Below, one piece after another: positions 9,076 to 19,270 of a DNA stretch of 64,000 nt. Below the pieces are notes generated by a model, which saw only the letters and a list, made by a program, of their open reading frames with translations, was not told the DNA's origin and did not search any database. Position 1 is the first letter of the stretch; each line of letters begins with the position of its first letter. Position numbers and translations under genes: made by a program. The stretch is from Elizabethkingia bruuniana. Its GTDB lineage: Bacteria; Bacteroidota; Bacteroidia; Flavobacteriales; Weeksellaceae. The DNA lies in assembly GCF_002024805.1 (NCBI RefSeq), contig NZ_CP014337.1:1364001-1428000 (forward strand), given 5' to 3'.

Positions 9076-9909
9076 ATGAATCGATTATTATTTTTTTTAA
9101 TCACAATTATTACTGTCATCTTGCATGCTCAGACCAAACGTTTTATTTATGAATACAGGTATAAACTAGATTCAACAAAGGAGGAATATCAACGGGAAGA
9201 AGTTGTACTAGATATTAATCCGGATAACGTGAAGTTTTACGATTATAATTTTTTGGCAGTTGACTCTCTGAATATTCTTCACGGGAATTATAATGAGGGC
9301 TATACCAGTATGACAGAACAGGTACTGTTACGCAAAAAAAATTCTTTTCTGAATAACAATTATTTACAAATCTGGATGATGCCTTATTATTATCTTATGC
9401 AAACCAAAGACGAAATGAAATGGGATATCTGCAATGATACTAAAGTAGAAAATGGCTTTAATATGCAGAAGGCAACAACTAATTTTGGTGGAAGAAAATG
9501 GATTGCATGGTTCACTCAGGATATACCTATTTCCGAAGGCCCTTATAAATTTAGAGGATTACCTGGGCTCATTCTTAAGATAGAAGATGACAGGCATAAT
9601 TTTATTTATACTTTCTCACGAAATAAAAATCTTCCAAAAACCTTTGATACAAAAAGTTTTGTAGAGAATCATTATGATATGAAACCTGTGCTTGTGACTT
9701 TTCCAGCATGGGTAAAGCTAAAAAAAGATTTTTATAATGATCCTTATGCACGGATGAGAGCGGAATTTCAACCTGACTGGAATGTTAATGTTAACGGTCG
9801 GAAAATAAAGAGTAAAGAAGAATTTTTAGAGCTTAATACGAGTATGCAAAAGTCTATTAGGGACAATTATTCTAATCCTATAGAACTGGATAAAGCAATT
9901 CGGTATTAA
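9076..9909 (+). CDS. GLPGLI family secreted protein
   Basis: A 277-residue protein with a signal peptide (hydrophobic residues 4-17, ending near HAQ) and the family-defining motif, here literally GLPGLI within KFRGLPGLILKIED near residue 160. GLPGLI proteins are found in Bacteroidota, are exported to the periplasm and are of unknown function. They are usually followed by a TonB-receptor-like outer-membrane protein, as here (89 bp downstream). ATG at 9076 directly precedes the hydrophobic segment. I infer a joint envelope function with the next gene. Confidence 0.88.
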   Translation: MNRLLFFLITIITVILHAQTKRFIYEYRYKLDSTKEEYQREEVVLDINPDNVKFYDYNFLAVDSLNILHGNYNEGYTSMTEQVLLRKKNSFLNNNYLQIWMMPYYYLMQTKDEMKWDICNDTKVENGFNMQKATTNFGGRKWIAWFTQDIPISEGPYKFRGLPGLILKIEDDRHNFIYTFSRNKNLPKTFDTKSFVENHYDMKPVLVTFPAWVKLKKDFYNDPYARMRAEFQPDWNVNVNGRKIKSKEEFLELNTSMQKSIRDNYSNPIELDKAIRY

Positions 9910-9998
9910 CCTGCCATTAACCTTTCATTAACCCAATTTCAGGAGTTTTAACTGCATTTTTGCTCTGTAATTCAGACTATATCTGAGTACCTAAGATC

Positions 9999-12371
9999 AT
10001 GAAAAAAATAGTATTAGCAATTTGCCTGCTGCCTGTAATGTTATGGGCGCAGCAACAAAAAACAGAAGGCATCGTTACAAATGATAAAAAAGAAAGAATA
10101 CCACAGGCTAAAGTCTATATATACGACCAGAACAATACCTTACTAAAATCTTTGACAACTGATGAAAAAGGTAGTTTCATTGTAGAAGGAATAGATGTGC
10201 AAGAGATAAAAGTAGTAGTAGATGATCTGGAGTATGATAAACTTGAGAAGGTTATAAAACTCAGTGATTTAGGGACTAACCCAAATTTTGTTCTGAAGAG
10301 ATCTGCGACCGAAATTCAGGAAGTGTCTATGACCAAGCAAAAGCCAGTGGTGAAAAGAAAGATTGACAGATTGGAATTTAATGTTGAAAATAGTAATATT
10401 TCCAGTCTTAATGGCTGGGAGATTCTGAAGAAAACACCGGGAGTTGTATTTTCTAATGATGCTTTTAAAATTAAAGGAAGTTCTGCCATTCTGGTTACCA
10501 TCAACGATAAAAAAGTATCACTTTCCAGTGAAGAACTAAAAAGCCTGTTAGAAAATACTCAGGGCAGCGATGTGAAGTCTGTAGAAGTTATTACCAATCC
10601 ACCCGCTAAATATGAAGCTTCCGGAAGTGCTGTTCTGAATATTGTTCTGAAACAAAATAAACTGGAAGGATATCGTGGTTATATTTCGGGTAAATATGTA
10701 CAGTCTATTTATCCAAAAGGAGTAGGAACAATTGCACAATATTATAAAAAGGGCAAAATTTCGGCTATGGCCAGTTACTCCCATGGAGCCGGAGCTTATT
10801 ATCGGGAGGAGTCCAATTATATTTACTATCCGGAAGATCAGACTACATGGCGTGGTATTATGAACCGGAAGGATATTAACAACAGCCAGAATACGGTAAA
10901 TTCCAGTTTAGAATATACACCAGATGATAAGACTACATTTACTTTAAGTTATCGTGGATATTTTTCACCCAAATCTGCAGGACTTTACTTTGTCCCCAAT
11001 ACCATATACAACGCTCAAAATGTTGCTGAGTCCTATTACAATACTATTAACGACCATAATAGCCGGAATATAAATAACAATGTAAGTTTTCAGGTGGAAA
11101 GAAAGTTTGATAACAGTACATTGTCGTTAACGACTTATTACATTACCAGCAATTATAAAAAATATGAAAATGTTCTTACAGACCTCAACTTTGCCAATCA
11201 ACCGCCATCTGCACAAAATTTTATCAGTAATAACTGGCAGGATGTAAAGCTTTTCTCTCAGCAGGTGGATTATGGATGGAAAAAAGACAAATGGGAATTG
11301 GAAGCAGGAGGTAAATATAGTTTGGTTAAAACCACGAGTACTTTGGATTTTTCTGACGATGAAAACGGAAAGTTAGTTTACCGTCCGGATAAAAGTAATA
11401 TTTTCAACTATACAGAAGGCTATATTGCAGCCTATGCATCGGCTTCCTTAAATTTGAAAAAATGGGCATTTAAAGCCGGTTTGAGAACTGAGAATACAAA
11501 CCTGAACGGTGTTGTTTCTACACCTTATGAAAAGAATACCAATGATTACTGGAAGCTTTTTCCTACGGCTTATGTACAATATACAACTGATGACAAGCAG
11601 CAGTTTGGACTTTCTTATGGCAAAAGAATTAGCAGACCTTCTTATTCCTGGCTGAATCCCGCTAAGTCATATTATAATCTGTTTTCTTATTTTCAAGGGG
11701 ACCCTAAGCTGAAAGCTACCATTTCACATAACCTTAGCTTTACCTATAATGTTAAAGACTGGAATTTCGAAGTTTATTACAGGAAAGATATTGATCCATC
11801 TATGGAAATCTCTTATCAGGTACCACAAACTAATACTTTGGTATTTCATTATACCAATATTCAGAAAGCAAATGCATTTGGTGCCAGTTTGTACAAAAAC
11901 TTTCAATTGAAACCTTGGTGGACACTTAGTGTTTCGGAAGATTTTAGCTATAATGAAAACTACTTCTTTGGACAAGATCAGCAATTATATGAGAATAAAA
12001 TTTACAATCTGAATTCTACTATATCTACGAGCTTTACATTGCAAAAAGCTTCGGATTGGACATTAGAAATTGGACATCAGTATTACTCGCCAGCAATTCA
12101 GGGAACGTTCAGAATTTCTGGTGCCTGGGAAGCTTATCTGGTAACCAATCGCAAATTCTTTGATAAAAAGCTTGAAGCAAGTTTATTCTTCCTCGATATC
12201 TTCAAAACATCAAAGCAAAAAATAGCGACTAAATACGCCAATCAGGACAACTATTTTATCGATTACAGAGATACACAACAGTTCGTTCTTCAGTTAAAAT
12301 ATAATTTTGGAAATCAAAAAGTAAAAGGAACCAAAGCGATAAAGAAAACTGATGAACAGAACAGAATGTAA
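9999..12371 (+). CDS. TonB-dependent-receptor-like outer-membrane beta-barrel protein
   Basis: A 790-residue protein with a signal peptide (residues 1-17, cut near LWA-QQ). A carboxypeptidase-regulatory-like beta-sandwich follows (about 20-100: EGIVTNDKKERIPQAKVYIY). Then comes a plug-like region (about 130-215, with VEVITNPPAKYEASGSAVLN) and a long beta-barrel rich in aromatic residues. This matches the OMP_b-brl_3 group, which is related to TonB receptors but has no clear TonB box. It probably moves a peptide or other ligand through the outer membrane together with the GLPGLI protein. The substrate is unknown. Confidence 0.88.
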   Translation: MKKIVLAICLLPVMLWAQQQKTEGIVTNDKKERIPQAKVYIYDQNNTLLKSLTTDEKGSFIVEGIDVQEIKVVVDDLEYDKLEKVIKLSDLGTNPNFVLKRSATEIQEVSMTKQKPVVKRKIDRLEFNVENSNISSLNGWEILKKTPGVVFSNDAFKIKGSSAILVTINDKKVSLSSEELKSLLENTQGSDVKSVEVITNPPAKYEASGSAVLNIVLKQNKLEGYRGYISGKYVQSIYPKGVGTIAQYYKKGKISAMASYSHGAGAYYREESNYIYYPEDQTTWRGIMNRKDINNSQNTVNSSLEYTPDDKTTFTLSYRGYFSPKSAGLYFVPNTIYNAQNVAESYYNTINDHNSRNINNNVSFQVERKFDNSTLSLTTYYITSNYKKYENVLTDLNFANQPPSAQNFISNNWQDVKLFSQQVDYGWKKDKWELEAGGKYSLVKTTSTLDFSDDENGKLVYRPDKSNIFNYTEGYIAAYASASLNLKKWAFKAGLRTENTNLNGVVSTPYEKNTNDYWKLFPTAYVQYTTDDKQQFGLSYGKRISRPSYSWLNPAKSYYNLFSYFQGDPKLKATISHNLSFTYNVKDWNFEVYYRKDIDPSMEISYQVPQTNTLVFHYTNIQKANAFGASLYKNFQLKPWWTLSVSEDFSYNENYFFGQDQQLYENKIYNLNSTISTSFTLQKASDWTLEIGHQYYSPAIQGTFRISGAWEAYLVTNRKFFDKKLEASLFFLDIFKTSKQKIATKYANQDNYFIDYRDTQQFVLQLKYNFGNQKVKGTKAIKKTDEQNRM

Positions 12372-12455
12372 CATATTGCAAGAGAGATAAAAATCAGGTT
12401 TACCAATACTCAGATATTCCGTAAATTTAACACATCAAATAAATTGCAGTATATT

Positions 12456-13181
12456 ATGAGTACTACGGGGATTCTGATCGATGAAAAAGAAAAGGTTAAT
12501 TGGGAAGATGTTTTTCTGGATGAAGAAAACAGGAGAGAGCTTAATCAGCTGATGAAAGAGTTTACCTATATCGACGAACTGAAAAAATACAATCTCCCTG
12601 TAAACAATAAAGTTCTTTTACACGGTTATTCAGGGTGTGGTAAAACTACTACTGCAAAAGCTATTGCCACATCACTGAAGAAACCTTTGTATATACTGGA
12701 TCTTAGTAATTTTATTTCATCCAGAATAGGAGATACTGCCAAAAATATAAGACTGATTTTTGATAAAGTAAATCGGGAGAATGCAGTATTATTTCTGGAT
12801 GAATTCGATCATATTGGAAAGATGCGGGGCAATGATGATAAAGATGTTGGGGAGATGCGCCGTTTGGTAAACAGTATTATCCAGATGGTAGATAACTTCT
12901 CCGAGAAAGCACTCCTAATTGCGGCAACCAATCATATCGATATTCTGGATGTTGCACTCATCAGGCGTTTCCAGCTTAGAATAAGTTTTGCGATGCCTTC
13001 CGAAGAAGAATTGGATAGTTACTACGACTTTCTATTGTCCAAATTCCCTGAAGAATTACAGGTTGTATCCAGGCGTTACGGAATTTCCTTCGCCGAAGCC
13101 CGGGATTATATTTTTACAGAGATTAAGTCTAATCTTATCAACGAGCTGGAAGGTAAAAATAAACCAGTAATAAGCCAATAA
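12456..13181 (+). CDS. AAA family ATPase
   Basis: A 241-residue single-domain AAA+ ATPase: Walker A GYSGCGKTT (about residue 56), Walker B AVLFLDEFD (about 115), a sensor-1 Asn in IAATNH and an arginine segment LIRRFQLR. It resembles the ATPase core of FtsH/proteasome-type enzymes, without a protease domain or substrate-recognition domain. I use ATG at 12456; a TTG 12 bp upstream is less likely. Target unknown. No obvious partner gene is adjacent. Confidence 0.85.
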   Translation: MSTTGILIDEKEKVNWEDVFLDEENRRELNQLMKEFTYIDELKKYNLPVNNKVLLHGYSGCGKTTTAKAIATSLKKPLYILDLSNFISSRIGDTAKNIRLIFDKVNRENAVLFLDEFDHIGKMRGNDDKDVGEMRRLVNSIIQMVDNFSEKALLIAATNHIDILDVALIRRFQLRISFAMPSEEELDSYYDFLLSKFPEELQVVSRRYGISFAEARDYIFTEIKSNLINELEGKNKPVISQ

Positions 13182-13255
13182 TATAATCTGAAAAGTTCAT
13201 CATATTCTTAAGTGTGTTTTTTTGTATTTTAGAGAAATTATAAACTAACACATTG

Positions 13256-13630
13256 ATGCCCGATCAGGATAAAAGCATAAAAAGAAGTAAAGAGATTCTC
13301 ACCAGTTATTTTGTATTTCTGGATCAACATATAGACGATGTTGTCCAAGGGAGAGTGCCCGAATTTATGGAACTTAATCAGATAGCCCGCGAATTGGCTG
13401 TTTCGCATCAACATCTGTCGGATACTATCCAGCTGGAGACCGGACACCATCCATGTCATTTTTATGACGAGAAGATTATAGATCAGGCAAAGAAACTTTT
13501 AAAAGAAACAAAAGCGTCTATTGCTCAGGTAGCCATACAGCTTACATATGATCCATCCAACTTTTCCAAATTCTTCAAAAAGTGGACAGGGCAAACACCC
13601 GGAAATTTCCGAAAGGGTATATCAGGTTAA
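13256..13630 (+). CDS. Short AraC-type transcriptional regulator
   Basis: A 124-residue protein consisting almost only of the AraC DNA-binding domain: first HTH around residues 40-60 (MELNQIARELAVSHQHLSDT) and second HTH around 85-110 with the family motif YDPSNFSKFFKKWTGQTP. There is no ligand-binding domain, only about 35 extra N-terminal residues. Start is ATG at 13256; a TTG lies directly before it. It may bind DNA constitutively or with a partner. Targets unknown. Confidence 0.85.
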   Translation: MPDQDKSIKRSKEILTSYFVFLDQHIDDVVQGRVPEFMELNQIARELAVSHQHLSDTIQLETGHHPCHFYDEKIIDQAKKLLKETKASIAQVAIQLTYDPSNFSKFFKKWTGQTPGNFRKGISG

Positions 13631-13750
13631 GAACCTGTTTAGATTATTTTGAATTAAAATTTATACAGTCTCTTAATAGTATCCGAATAATAAATACAAT
13701 GTTTTTAGATTTCTTTTGTTCATAAAGCTCCTTTGTAGAAGTATTTTCCT

Positions 13751-13758
13751 TAATTTTG
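13751..13758 (+). promoter_or_regulatory. Bacteroidota -7 promoter box upstream of the M1 peptidase gene
   Basis: TAATTTTG matches TAnnTTTG exactly and ends 23 bp before the ATG at 13782. A TTTG at 13732-13735 could be the -33 element but is closer than usual. Confidence 0.45.
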
Positions 13759-13781
13759 ATACTTATCCGTAAATTTTAAAA

Positions 13782-15647
13782 ATGAGAAAAATATTTTTCA
13801 GCATAGCTTTGCTGGGAATGTTGGGGCAGGCTACAGCTCAGGAGTTGTACATGCCAAGAAACATTAAGAAAGCTTATGCCAATGGTACCCGTGATTTGTC
13901 GGGAGCACCCGGTAAAAATTACTGGCAGAATAAAGGAATTTATGATATTCAGATAAAAGTAAATGCAGATACCAAAATTGTTTCCGGCAGCGAAACTATT
14001 TTGTATGACAATAATAGCCCGGATCAGCTTGATATTTTGGCAATTCGTTTTGTGAATAACATGCACAAGCCACAATCGCCACGCTCAGGATTTGTATCGA
14101 AAGATTTCCTGAGTTCGGGACTGAAAATAAAATCATTCAGTGTAAATGGTGAAAGTTATAATATTGATAGTGATGATTGGAGTACTGTAGAAGCGGTAAA
14201 GCTGAATAAACCATTAGCATCTAAGGCCAAAGCTGAAATAAAAATAGAGTGGGAGTACCCACTTTCTGTACAGAGTGGCAGAGAAGGACAGATAGACCCA
14301 AATACCTTTTATGTAGCTTATTCTTATCCAAGAGTATCTGTTTATGATGACTACAACGGTTGGGACTTTATTCAGCATTCTGACAGACAGGAGTTTTACA
14401 ATGATTTCAATGACTATAGTTTCGCTATTTCAGCGCCTAAAAACTATGTTGTATGGTCTACAGGAGATTTCCTGAATCCGGAAGAGGTGTTGCAGCCAGA
14501 ATATTTGAAGCGCTTTAAAGAATCTCTGAAGAGCGATAAAATAATACATGTTGCCAACGAAGCCGAGATGAAATCCGGGAAGGTTACGAAGCAGAATGAT
14601 TGGAATGTATGGAGGTTTAAAGCAAACCACATCTCTGATTTCTGTTTTGCACTAAGTAACCATTATGTATGGGATGCTTCCAGTGTGCAGCTGAAAACAA
14701 AAAGGGTAAGTGTACAGGCTGGCTACAAAGCCGGAGCAAAAGATTTTGAACAATATACAGGCTGGATGCGCTACAACATCGACTGGTTTTCCAAAAACTG
14801 GCCGGGGGTAGAATATCCTTATCCGGTAATGACGGCTATTCAAGGGTATGCAGATATGGAATACCCGATGATGATTAATGACAGTACGGTTCCGGATAAT
14901 TTTCAGGATGCCCGTCTGACAGCTGATCATGAAATTGCACATACCTATTTCCCTTTCTATATGGGGATTAATGAAACCCGTTATGCATATATGGATGAAG
15001 GTTGGGCAACAACACTGGAATACCTTATCGGAATTGATGAAAACGGAAAAGAGGCTGCAGATACCTTCTATAAAAATTTCAGAACAAAAAGATGGATTAC
15101 CAGTCCTGCAACCGAACAGGATCAGCCATTAATTACAATGAGTACACAGGTTTCAGGAGCAGGATACGGAAATAACTCTTATGTGAAGTCTTCTTTATCT
15201 TATTTGGCACTGAAAGAATATCTGGGTGATGCTTTATTCAAAAAAGCACTTCATCATTATATGGATAACTGGAATGGCAAACATCCTATACCTTGGGATT
15301 ATTTCTATTCCATGAATGCGGGGTCCGGAAAAGATCTTACCTGGTTTTGGAACAACTGGTTCTATAGTAATAATTACATAGATCTGAAGATTTCTGATGC
15401 TACACAGCAAAATAACAAGCTGAACATCAATATAGATAATGTAGGTGGTTTTGCAGTGCCATTCGATGCTGTAGTAACCTATACAGACGGAACCAAAGAA
15501 AATAAGCGTTTCACACCTGCAGTATGGGAGAAAGACCAAAAGAAAACCACTCTAGAACTTCCGATAAAAAAGCAGGTAAAATCTGTTAATTTGGATGGTG
15601 GCATCTTTATGGATTATACACCTCAGGATAATCTAAAGATATTTTAA
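13782..15647 (+). CDS. Secreted M1-family zinc metallopeptidase
   Basis: A 621-residue peptidase with a signal peptide (residues 1-19, ATA-QE). The gluzincin motif HEIAH is at residues 383-387, followed 18 residues later by the third zinc ligand E406 in MDEGWA: exactly HExxH-x18-E of family M1. The upstream DMEYPM segment replaces the aminopeptidase GAMEN motif. The N-terminal 230 residues form the usual M1 beta domain. It probably removes N-terminal amino acids from peptides in the periplasm. The next gene, 21 bp downstream, encodes another secreted protein and may be in the same operon. Confidence 0.92.
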   Translation: MRKIFFSIALLGMLGQATAQELYMPRNIKKAYANGTRDLSGAPGKNYWQNKGIYDIQIKVNADTKIVSGSETILYDNNSPDQLDILAIRFVNNMHKPQSPRSGFVSKDFLSSGLKIKSFSVNGESYNIDSDDWSTVEAVKLNKPLASKAKAEIKIEWEYPLSVQSGREGQIDPNTFYVAYSYPRVSVYDDYNGWDFIQHSDRQEFYNDFNDYSFAISAPKNYVVWSTGDFLNPEEVLQPEYLKRFKESLKSDKIIHVANEAEMKSGKVTKQNDWNVWRFKANHISDFCFALSNHYVWDASSVQLKTKRVSVQAGYKAGAKDFEQYTGWMRYNIDWFSKNWPGVEYPYPVMTAIQGYADMEYPMMINDSTVPDNFQDARLTADHEIAHTYFPFYMGINETRYAYMDEGWATTLEYLIGIDENGKEAADTFYKNFRTKRWITSPATEQDQPLITMSTQVSGAGYGNNSYVKSSLSYLALKEYLGDALFKKALHHYMDNWNGKHPIPWDYFYSMNAGSGKDLTWFWNNWFYSNNYIDLKISDATQQNNKLNINIDNVGGFAVPFDAVVTYTDGTKENKRFTPAVWEKDQKKTTLELPIKKQVKSVNLDGGIFMDYTPQDNLKIF

Positions 15648-15668
15648 TCATTTTATAATATTAAAAGT

Positions 15669-16163
15669 ATGAAGAAGCTTTTTTTAGTTTTTATTGCAAC
15701 CGGGTTATTAGGGAAACTAAGTGCACAGAAGCATACAAAGGCTGATATATGGTCTGGTTATTATGGGGTATATGCAATAAAAGACAGTTTGATGAAGGCT
15801 TCGGATACTTTAGTCATAGAACGAATCGCAGATGCAAAAGCTGATGAGGTAGCAGCAAGATATGAATCCGATTTAGCACGTTGGGCAATTACATCAACAA
15901 AAGAAGGTAAAAAGGACCAGACTGTAATAAGGCGTTTTTTGTTCGTTCCGGAAGATAAAGAAGATCAGTATAAAGAATTTGGCTGGACAGAATTATACCG
16001 AAACGGGAAAATGAATTGTATAGATGGCAATCATTTTTTTATTTGTCAGACAGAGCCCAAAACAAAGGTTAGGTTTAATGATAAAGAAGAGTTTTATACC
16101 AGAACCGGAATTTTTGGAATATGGCTGCATTACGGAATTGTAGATCTTAAAAAACTGAAATAA
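15669..16163 (+). CDS. Hypothetical secreted protein
   Basis: A 164-residue protein with a clear signal peptide (residues 1-19, KLSAQ). The mature part is mixed alpha/beta with two cysteines (CIDGNHFFIC) that could form a disulfide. I do not recognise a family. It starts 21 bp after the M1 peptidase gene and is followed by a strong terminator at 16182-16214, so it is the last gene of that short operon. Confidence 0.75.
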   Translation: MKKLFLVFIATGLLGKLSAQKHTKADIWSGYYGVYAIKDSLMKASDTLVIERIADAKADEVAARYESDLARWAITSTKEGKKDQTVIRRFLFVPEDKEDQYKEFGWTELYRNGKMNCIDGNHFFICQTEPKTKVRFNDKEEFYTRTGIFGIWLHYGIVDLKKLK

Positions 16164-16181
16164 ACTCTTGTATAAAATAAA

Positions 16182-16214
16182 AACAACCCGAAGAATTTCT
16201 TCGGGCTGTTTTTT
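16182..16214 (+). terminator. Rho-independent terminator
   Basis: A hairpin with arms around CCCGAAGAA / TTCTTCGGG is followed by a run of T's. It ends the M1 peptidase operon. Confidence 0.85.
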
Positions 16215-16298
16215 GTAAAATGCTTCCCATTCGTACTTCGTATTCAAATTTCATACTTGATAGATGTCATTTAGAAAGAATCCAAGGGATTTAATGGT

Positions 16299-16306
16299 TA
16301 AATTTG
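16299..16306 (+). promoter_or_regulatory. -7 promoter box of the cytochrome c gene
   Basis: TAAATTTG matches TAnnTTTG exactly, 22 bp before ATG at 16329. Confidence 0.4.
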
Positions 16307-16328
16307 TTTACCTAAATAAAAGTAAAGT

Positions 16329-16739
16329 ATGAAAAAACAAGTCTTTCTTATTGCATTATTAGCTTTTGCAGCTTTTTCATGTTCGAAAAAAGAAACTCCT
16401 GTAGAAAAGGAAAGCAATACCATGTTGGAAGAACCTAAAGTAACCGTAGAACAGCAGGATGCAAAAGTAAGTGTTGCTACACCAGAGAGCGGACTGGAGT
16501 TTATTAACGCTTCCGACTGTCGTACCTGCCATGCTGATGATACTAAACTTATTGGTCCTGCTTATAAAGATGTTGCAGCTAAATATGAGAATACAGAAGC
16601 CAACAGAAAAATGCTTGCAGAAAAAATAATAAAAGGAGGACAAGGTGTTTGGGGAGAGATTCCGATGGCGCCACACGCAGATCTTACACAGGCCCAGGCA
16701 GAAGCTATGGCTATGTATGTTCTTAGTCTTAAGAAGTAA
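16329..16739 (+). CDS. c-type cytochrome lipoprotein
   Basis: A 136-residue lipoprotein: lipobox AFSC with the lipidated cysteine at position 18, a linker of about 40 residues, then one class I cytochrome c domain. Heme attachment is C64-R-T-C67-H68 and the likely axial methionine is M113 in EIPMAPH. It would shuttle electrons in the periplasm, anchored to the membrane. It is monocistronic, with its own promoter box and a terminator at 16764. The donor and acceptor are not identified by neighbours. Confidence 0.92.
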   Translation: MKKQVFLIALLAFAAFSCSKKETPVEKESNTMLEEPKVTVEQQDAKVSVATPESGLEFINASDCRTCHADDTKLIGPAYKDVAAKYENTEANRKMLAEKIIKGGQGVWGEIPMAPHADLTQAQAEAMAMYVLSLKK

Positions 16740-16763
16740 ACATTACAATCCATATATTATTGT

Positions 16764-16789
16764 GCCGGGAGCTAGTCTTCCGGCTTTTT
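16764..16789 (+). terminator. Rho-independent terminator
   Basis: GCCGG...CCGGC hairpin followed by TTTTT, 24 bp after the cytochrome c stop codon. Confidence 0.75.
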
Positions 16790-16837
16790 ATTGACTTAAA
16801 TTTAAGATCACAATTAATAAACTAGAAAAAACTAATA

Positions 16838-17293
16838 ATGACAGATTATAACAACGATAACGAAATTCTGAGAAGGATAGAACTAGAAAGCTTTTCTAAT
16901 CGGATTGCTTTTGATATGGGCGTAAAAATTATCGATTTGGCTAAAAGCCGTAATCAACATATAGCTGTGGAAATTTGCAGACTGAACCAAACTGTATTTC
17001 TGTATGTAGATGATACACTTCCGGTGGACAAGCATAACTGGTTGAGAAGAAAAGCAAATATTGCCAGACAATTTGAAGAAAGCTCACTTAGTGTGAAAAA
17101 TGACCTGAAAGAAGGTAGTATGAATTTAGAAAAGACTTTTGGATTGGATGGAAAAGATTTCCTGGCGAAAGGCGGGGCAATCCCAATTTTTGTAAAGAAT
17201 GCGGGAATGATAGCCGTTGTAACAGTGTCGGGACTTCATGATGAAGAGGATCATAATATCATTATAGAAGCTCTGAAGGGAAGTTATCTGTAG
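16838..17293 (+). CDS. UPF0303/heme-degrading-domain-like protein
   Basis: A 151-residue soluble protein matching the UPF0303 group of the GlcG/HbpS superfamily: an N-terminal helix, I-A-V-E-I-C-R-L strand, D-K-H-N-W-L-R-R-K helix around residue 65 (the most conserved family part) and a C-terminal glycine-rich strand pair (KGGAIPIF, MIAVVTVSGL). The fold binds small ligands or heme in some relatives; the role here is unknown. Monocistronic between the cytochrome c gene and lysS. Confidence 0.8.
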   Translation: MTDYNNDNEILRRIELESFSNRIAFDMGVKIIDLAKSRNQHIAVEICRLNQTVFLYVDDTLPVDKHNWLRRKANIARQFEESSLSVKNDLKEGSMNLEKTFGLDGKDFLAKGGAIPIFVKNAGMIAVVTVSGLHDEEDHNIIIEALKGSYL

Positions 17294-17396
17294 ATTATTG
17301 TGCTTTTAAGAAACTAAAGATCAGGATAACAAAAAGCAAAACAGCTTTATTATCATATTATCTGATGAAACACTGTTATATTTTTTAAATAATCCT

Positions 17397-17404
17397 TAAT
17401 TTTG
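17397..17404 (+). promoter_or_regulatory. -7 promoter box of lysS
   Basis: TAATTTTG matches the Bacteroidota TAnnTTTG consensus, 23 bp before the lysS ATG. No good -33 TTG is seen at the usual distance. Confidence 0.4.
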
Positions 17405-17427
17405 CAGACTGTTAAATATAACCTATT

Positions 17428-19131
17428 ATGCAACAACTTACAGAGCAAGAAATCATCCGCAGAGAAAAACTGCAACAGCTGAGACAGATGGGGATCGAGC
17501 CTTATCCGGCAGCGGAATTTGAAGTAAACACAAATACGCAGGAGATAAAGGACAAGTACGAGGATGGTAAGAAGGTGAAGTTGGCAGGGCGCTTGATGAG
17601 TGTTCGTATTATGGGGAAAGCTTCATTCGCAGAGCTTCAGGATAGCGAAGGACGTGTGCAGATTTATGTGTCACGTGATGACGTTTCCAGTACAGAAGAG
17701 GCAGTGGAGTACAATACCGTTTTCAAAAAACTTTTAGATATTGGTGACTTTATCGGGATTGAAGGATACCTGTTCAAAACACAGGTAGGTGAAATTTCCG
17801 TACATGTAACCAAATTTACCCTTTTATCAAAAACATTACGTCCACTACCAGTTGTAAAAACTGATGAAGATGGAAAAATTCACGATGCATTCGTAGATCC
17901 GGAATTACGTTACCGTATGCGTTATGTAGATTTAGCTGTGAATCCACACGTTAAAGATATTTTCATCAAGAGAACTAAATTATTCAACGCTATGCGTGGT
18001 TTCTTCAACGACAAAGGATACTTTGAGGTTGAAACTCCGGTATTACAGTCTATCCCTGGTGGAGCAGCTGCAAGACCATTTATTACGCATCACAATGCAT
18101 TGGATATTCCTTTATATCTGCGTATTGCAAACGAATTATACCTGAAGAGACTTATCGTTGGAGGTTTTGATGGCGTTTATGAGTTTTCTAAAAACTTCCG
18201 TAACGAAGGAATGGACAGAACTCACAATCCGGAATTTACCGCTATGGAAATTTATGTAGCTTATAAAGACTACAACTGGATGATGGATTTCACAGAGAAA
18301 TTATTAGAGCACTGTGCTATTGCAGTAAACGGAACTTCTAAAGCGAAGTTTGGTGAACATGAAATTGACTTCAAAGCACCATATCCGAGAGTATCTATGA
18401 CTGAAGCTATTCAGAAATATACAGGATATGATATTACCGGGAAAACTGAAGAAGAACTTCGTGCTTTTGCTAAATCTATTGGTTTGGAGGTTGACGAAAC
18501 AATGGGGAAAGGAAAACTTATCGATGAAATCTTCGGTGAGAAATGTGAAGGTAACTTTATTCAGCCAACATTCATTACAGACTATCCTGTAGAGATGTCT
18601 CCGCTGACTAAAAAGCACAGAAGTCAGGAAGGCTTAACCGAGCGTTTCGAGCTTATGGTTTGTGGTAAGGAGATTGCTAACGCTTATTCAGAGCTTAATG
18701 ATCCAATCGATCAGAGAGAGCGTTTTGAAGATCAGCTTAGACTTTCTGAGAAAGGTGATGATGAAGCAGGTCAGTTTATCGACGAGGACTTCCTTAGAGC
18801 TTTAGAATATGGTATGCCGCCAACTTCAGGTTTAGGAATCGGTATGGACAGATTAATTATGTTCCTTACTAATAATCCATCTATTCAAGAGGTATTATTC
18901 TTCCCGCAAATGCGCCCGGAGAAAACAGAACCTAAATTAGAGCTAAATGAAGATGAAAAAGCGATTATCGAAATCGTAAGCGCTAGTGAAGACGCAACAG
19001 CATTAGCTGAAGTTAAAGATAAGAGCCAGTTATCCGGTAAGAAATGGGATAAAGCTATCAAGAACCTTACAAAAAACAACTTAGTGAAAGTTGAAAAAGT
19101 AGATGAGGTTTTATTGATTAAAATGGTTTAA
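17428..19131 (+). CDS. lysS: Lysyl-tRNA synthetase, class II
   Basis: A 567-residue enzyme that charges tRNA-Lys. The N-terminal OB-fold anticodon-binding domain spans about 55-150. The class II catalytic core has motif 2 ([20 protein letters not shown], about 255-275) and motif 3 ([15 protein letters not shown], about 470-485). After motif 3 there is an extra C-terminal segment of about 65 residues, absent from E. coli LysS (505 residues) and winged-helix-like in appearance. Codon use is that of a highly expressed gene. Own promoter box at 17397 and a perfect terminator at 19152. Confidence 0.98.
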   Translation: MQQLTEQEIIRREKLQQLRQMGIEPYPAAEFEVNTNTQEIKDKYEDGKKVKLAGRLMSVRIMGKASFAELQDSEGRVQIYVSRDDVSSTEEAVEYNTVFKKLLDIGDFIGIEGYLFKTQVGEISVHVTKFTLLSKTLRPLPVVKTDEDGKIHDAFVDPELRYRMRYVDLAVNPHVKDIFIKRTKLFNAMRGFFNDKGYFEVETPVLQSIPGGAAARPFITHHNALDIPLYLRIANELYLKRLIVGGFDGVYEFSKNFRNEGMDRTHNPEFTAMEIYVAYKDYNWMMDFTEKLLEHCAIAVNGTSKAKFGEHEIDFKAPYPRVSMTEAIQKYTGYDITGKTEEELRAFAKSIGLEVDETMGKGKLIDEIFGEKCEGNFIQPTFITDYPVEMSPLTKKHRSQEGLTERFELMVCGKEIANAYSELNDPIDQRERFEDQLRLSEKGDDEAGQFIDEDFLRALEYGMPPTSGLGIGMDRLIMFLTNNPSIQEVLFFPQMRPEKTEPKLELNEDEKAIIEIVSASEDATALAEVKDKSQLSGKKWDKAIKNLTKNNLVKVEKVDEVLLIKMV

Positions 19132-19151
19132 TACTATAACAATACAATTAC

Positions 19152-19180
19152 AAGCCGGAAGAATATCTTCCGGCTTTTTT
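19152..19180 (+). terminator. Rho-independent terminator after lysS
   Basis: Perfect 11-bp stem AAGCCGGAAGA / TCTTCCGGCTT with a 3-nt loop and T-run. It can also work for the convergent lipoprotein gene on the minus strand. Confidence 0.9.
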
Positions 19181-19270
19181 ATGCCTTATTAATATACCCT
19201 TGTGAGATTAATCCTTAGTGTTATACTTGCCTTGACATTTTTATAAGAATACTTCGCTCATCCACATTAT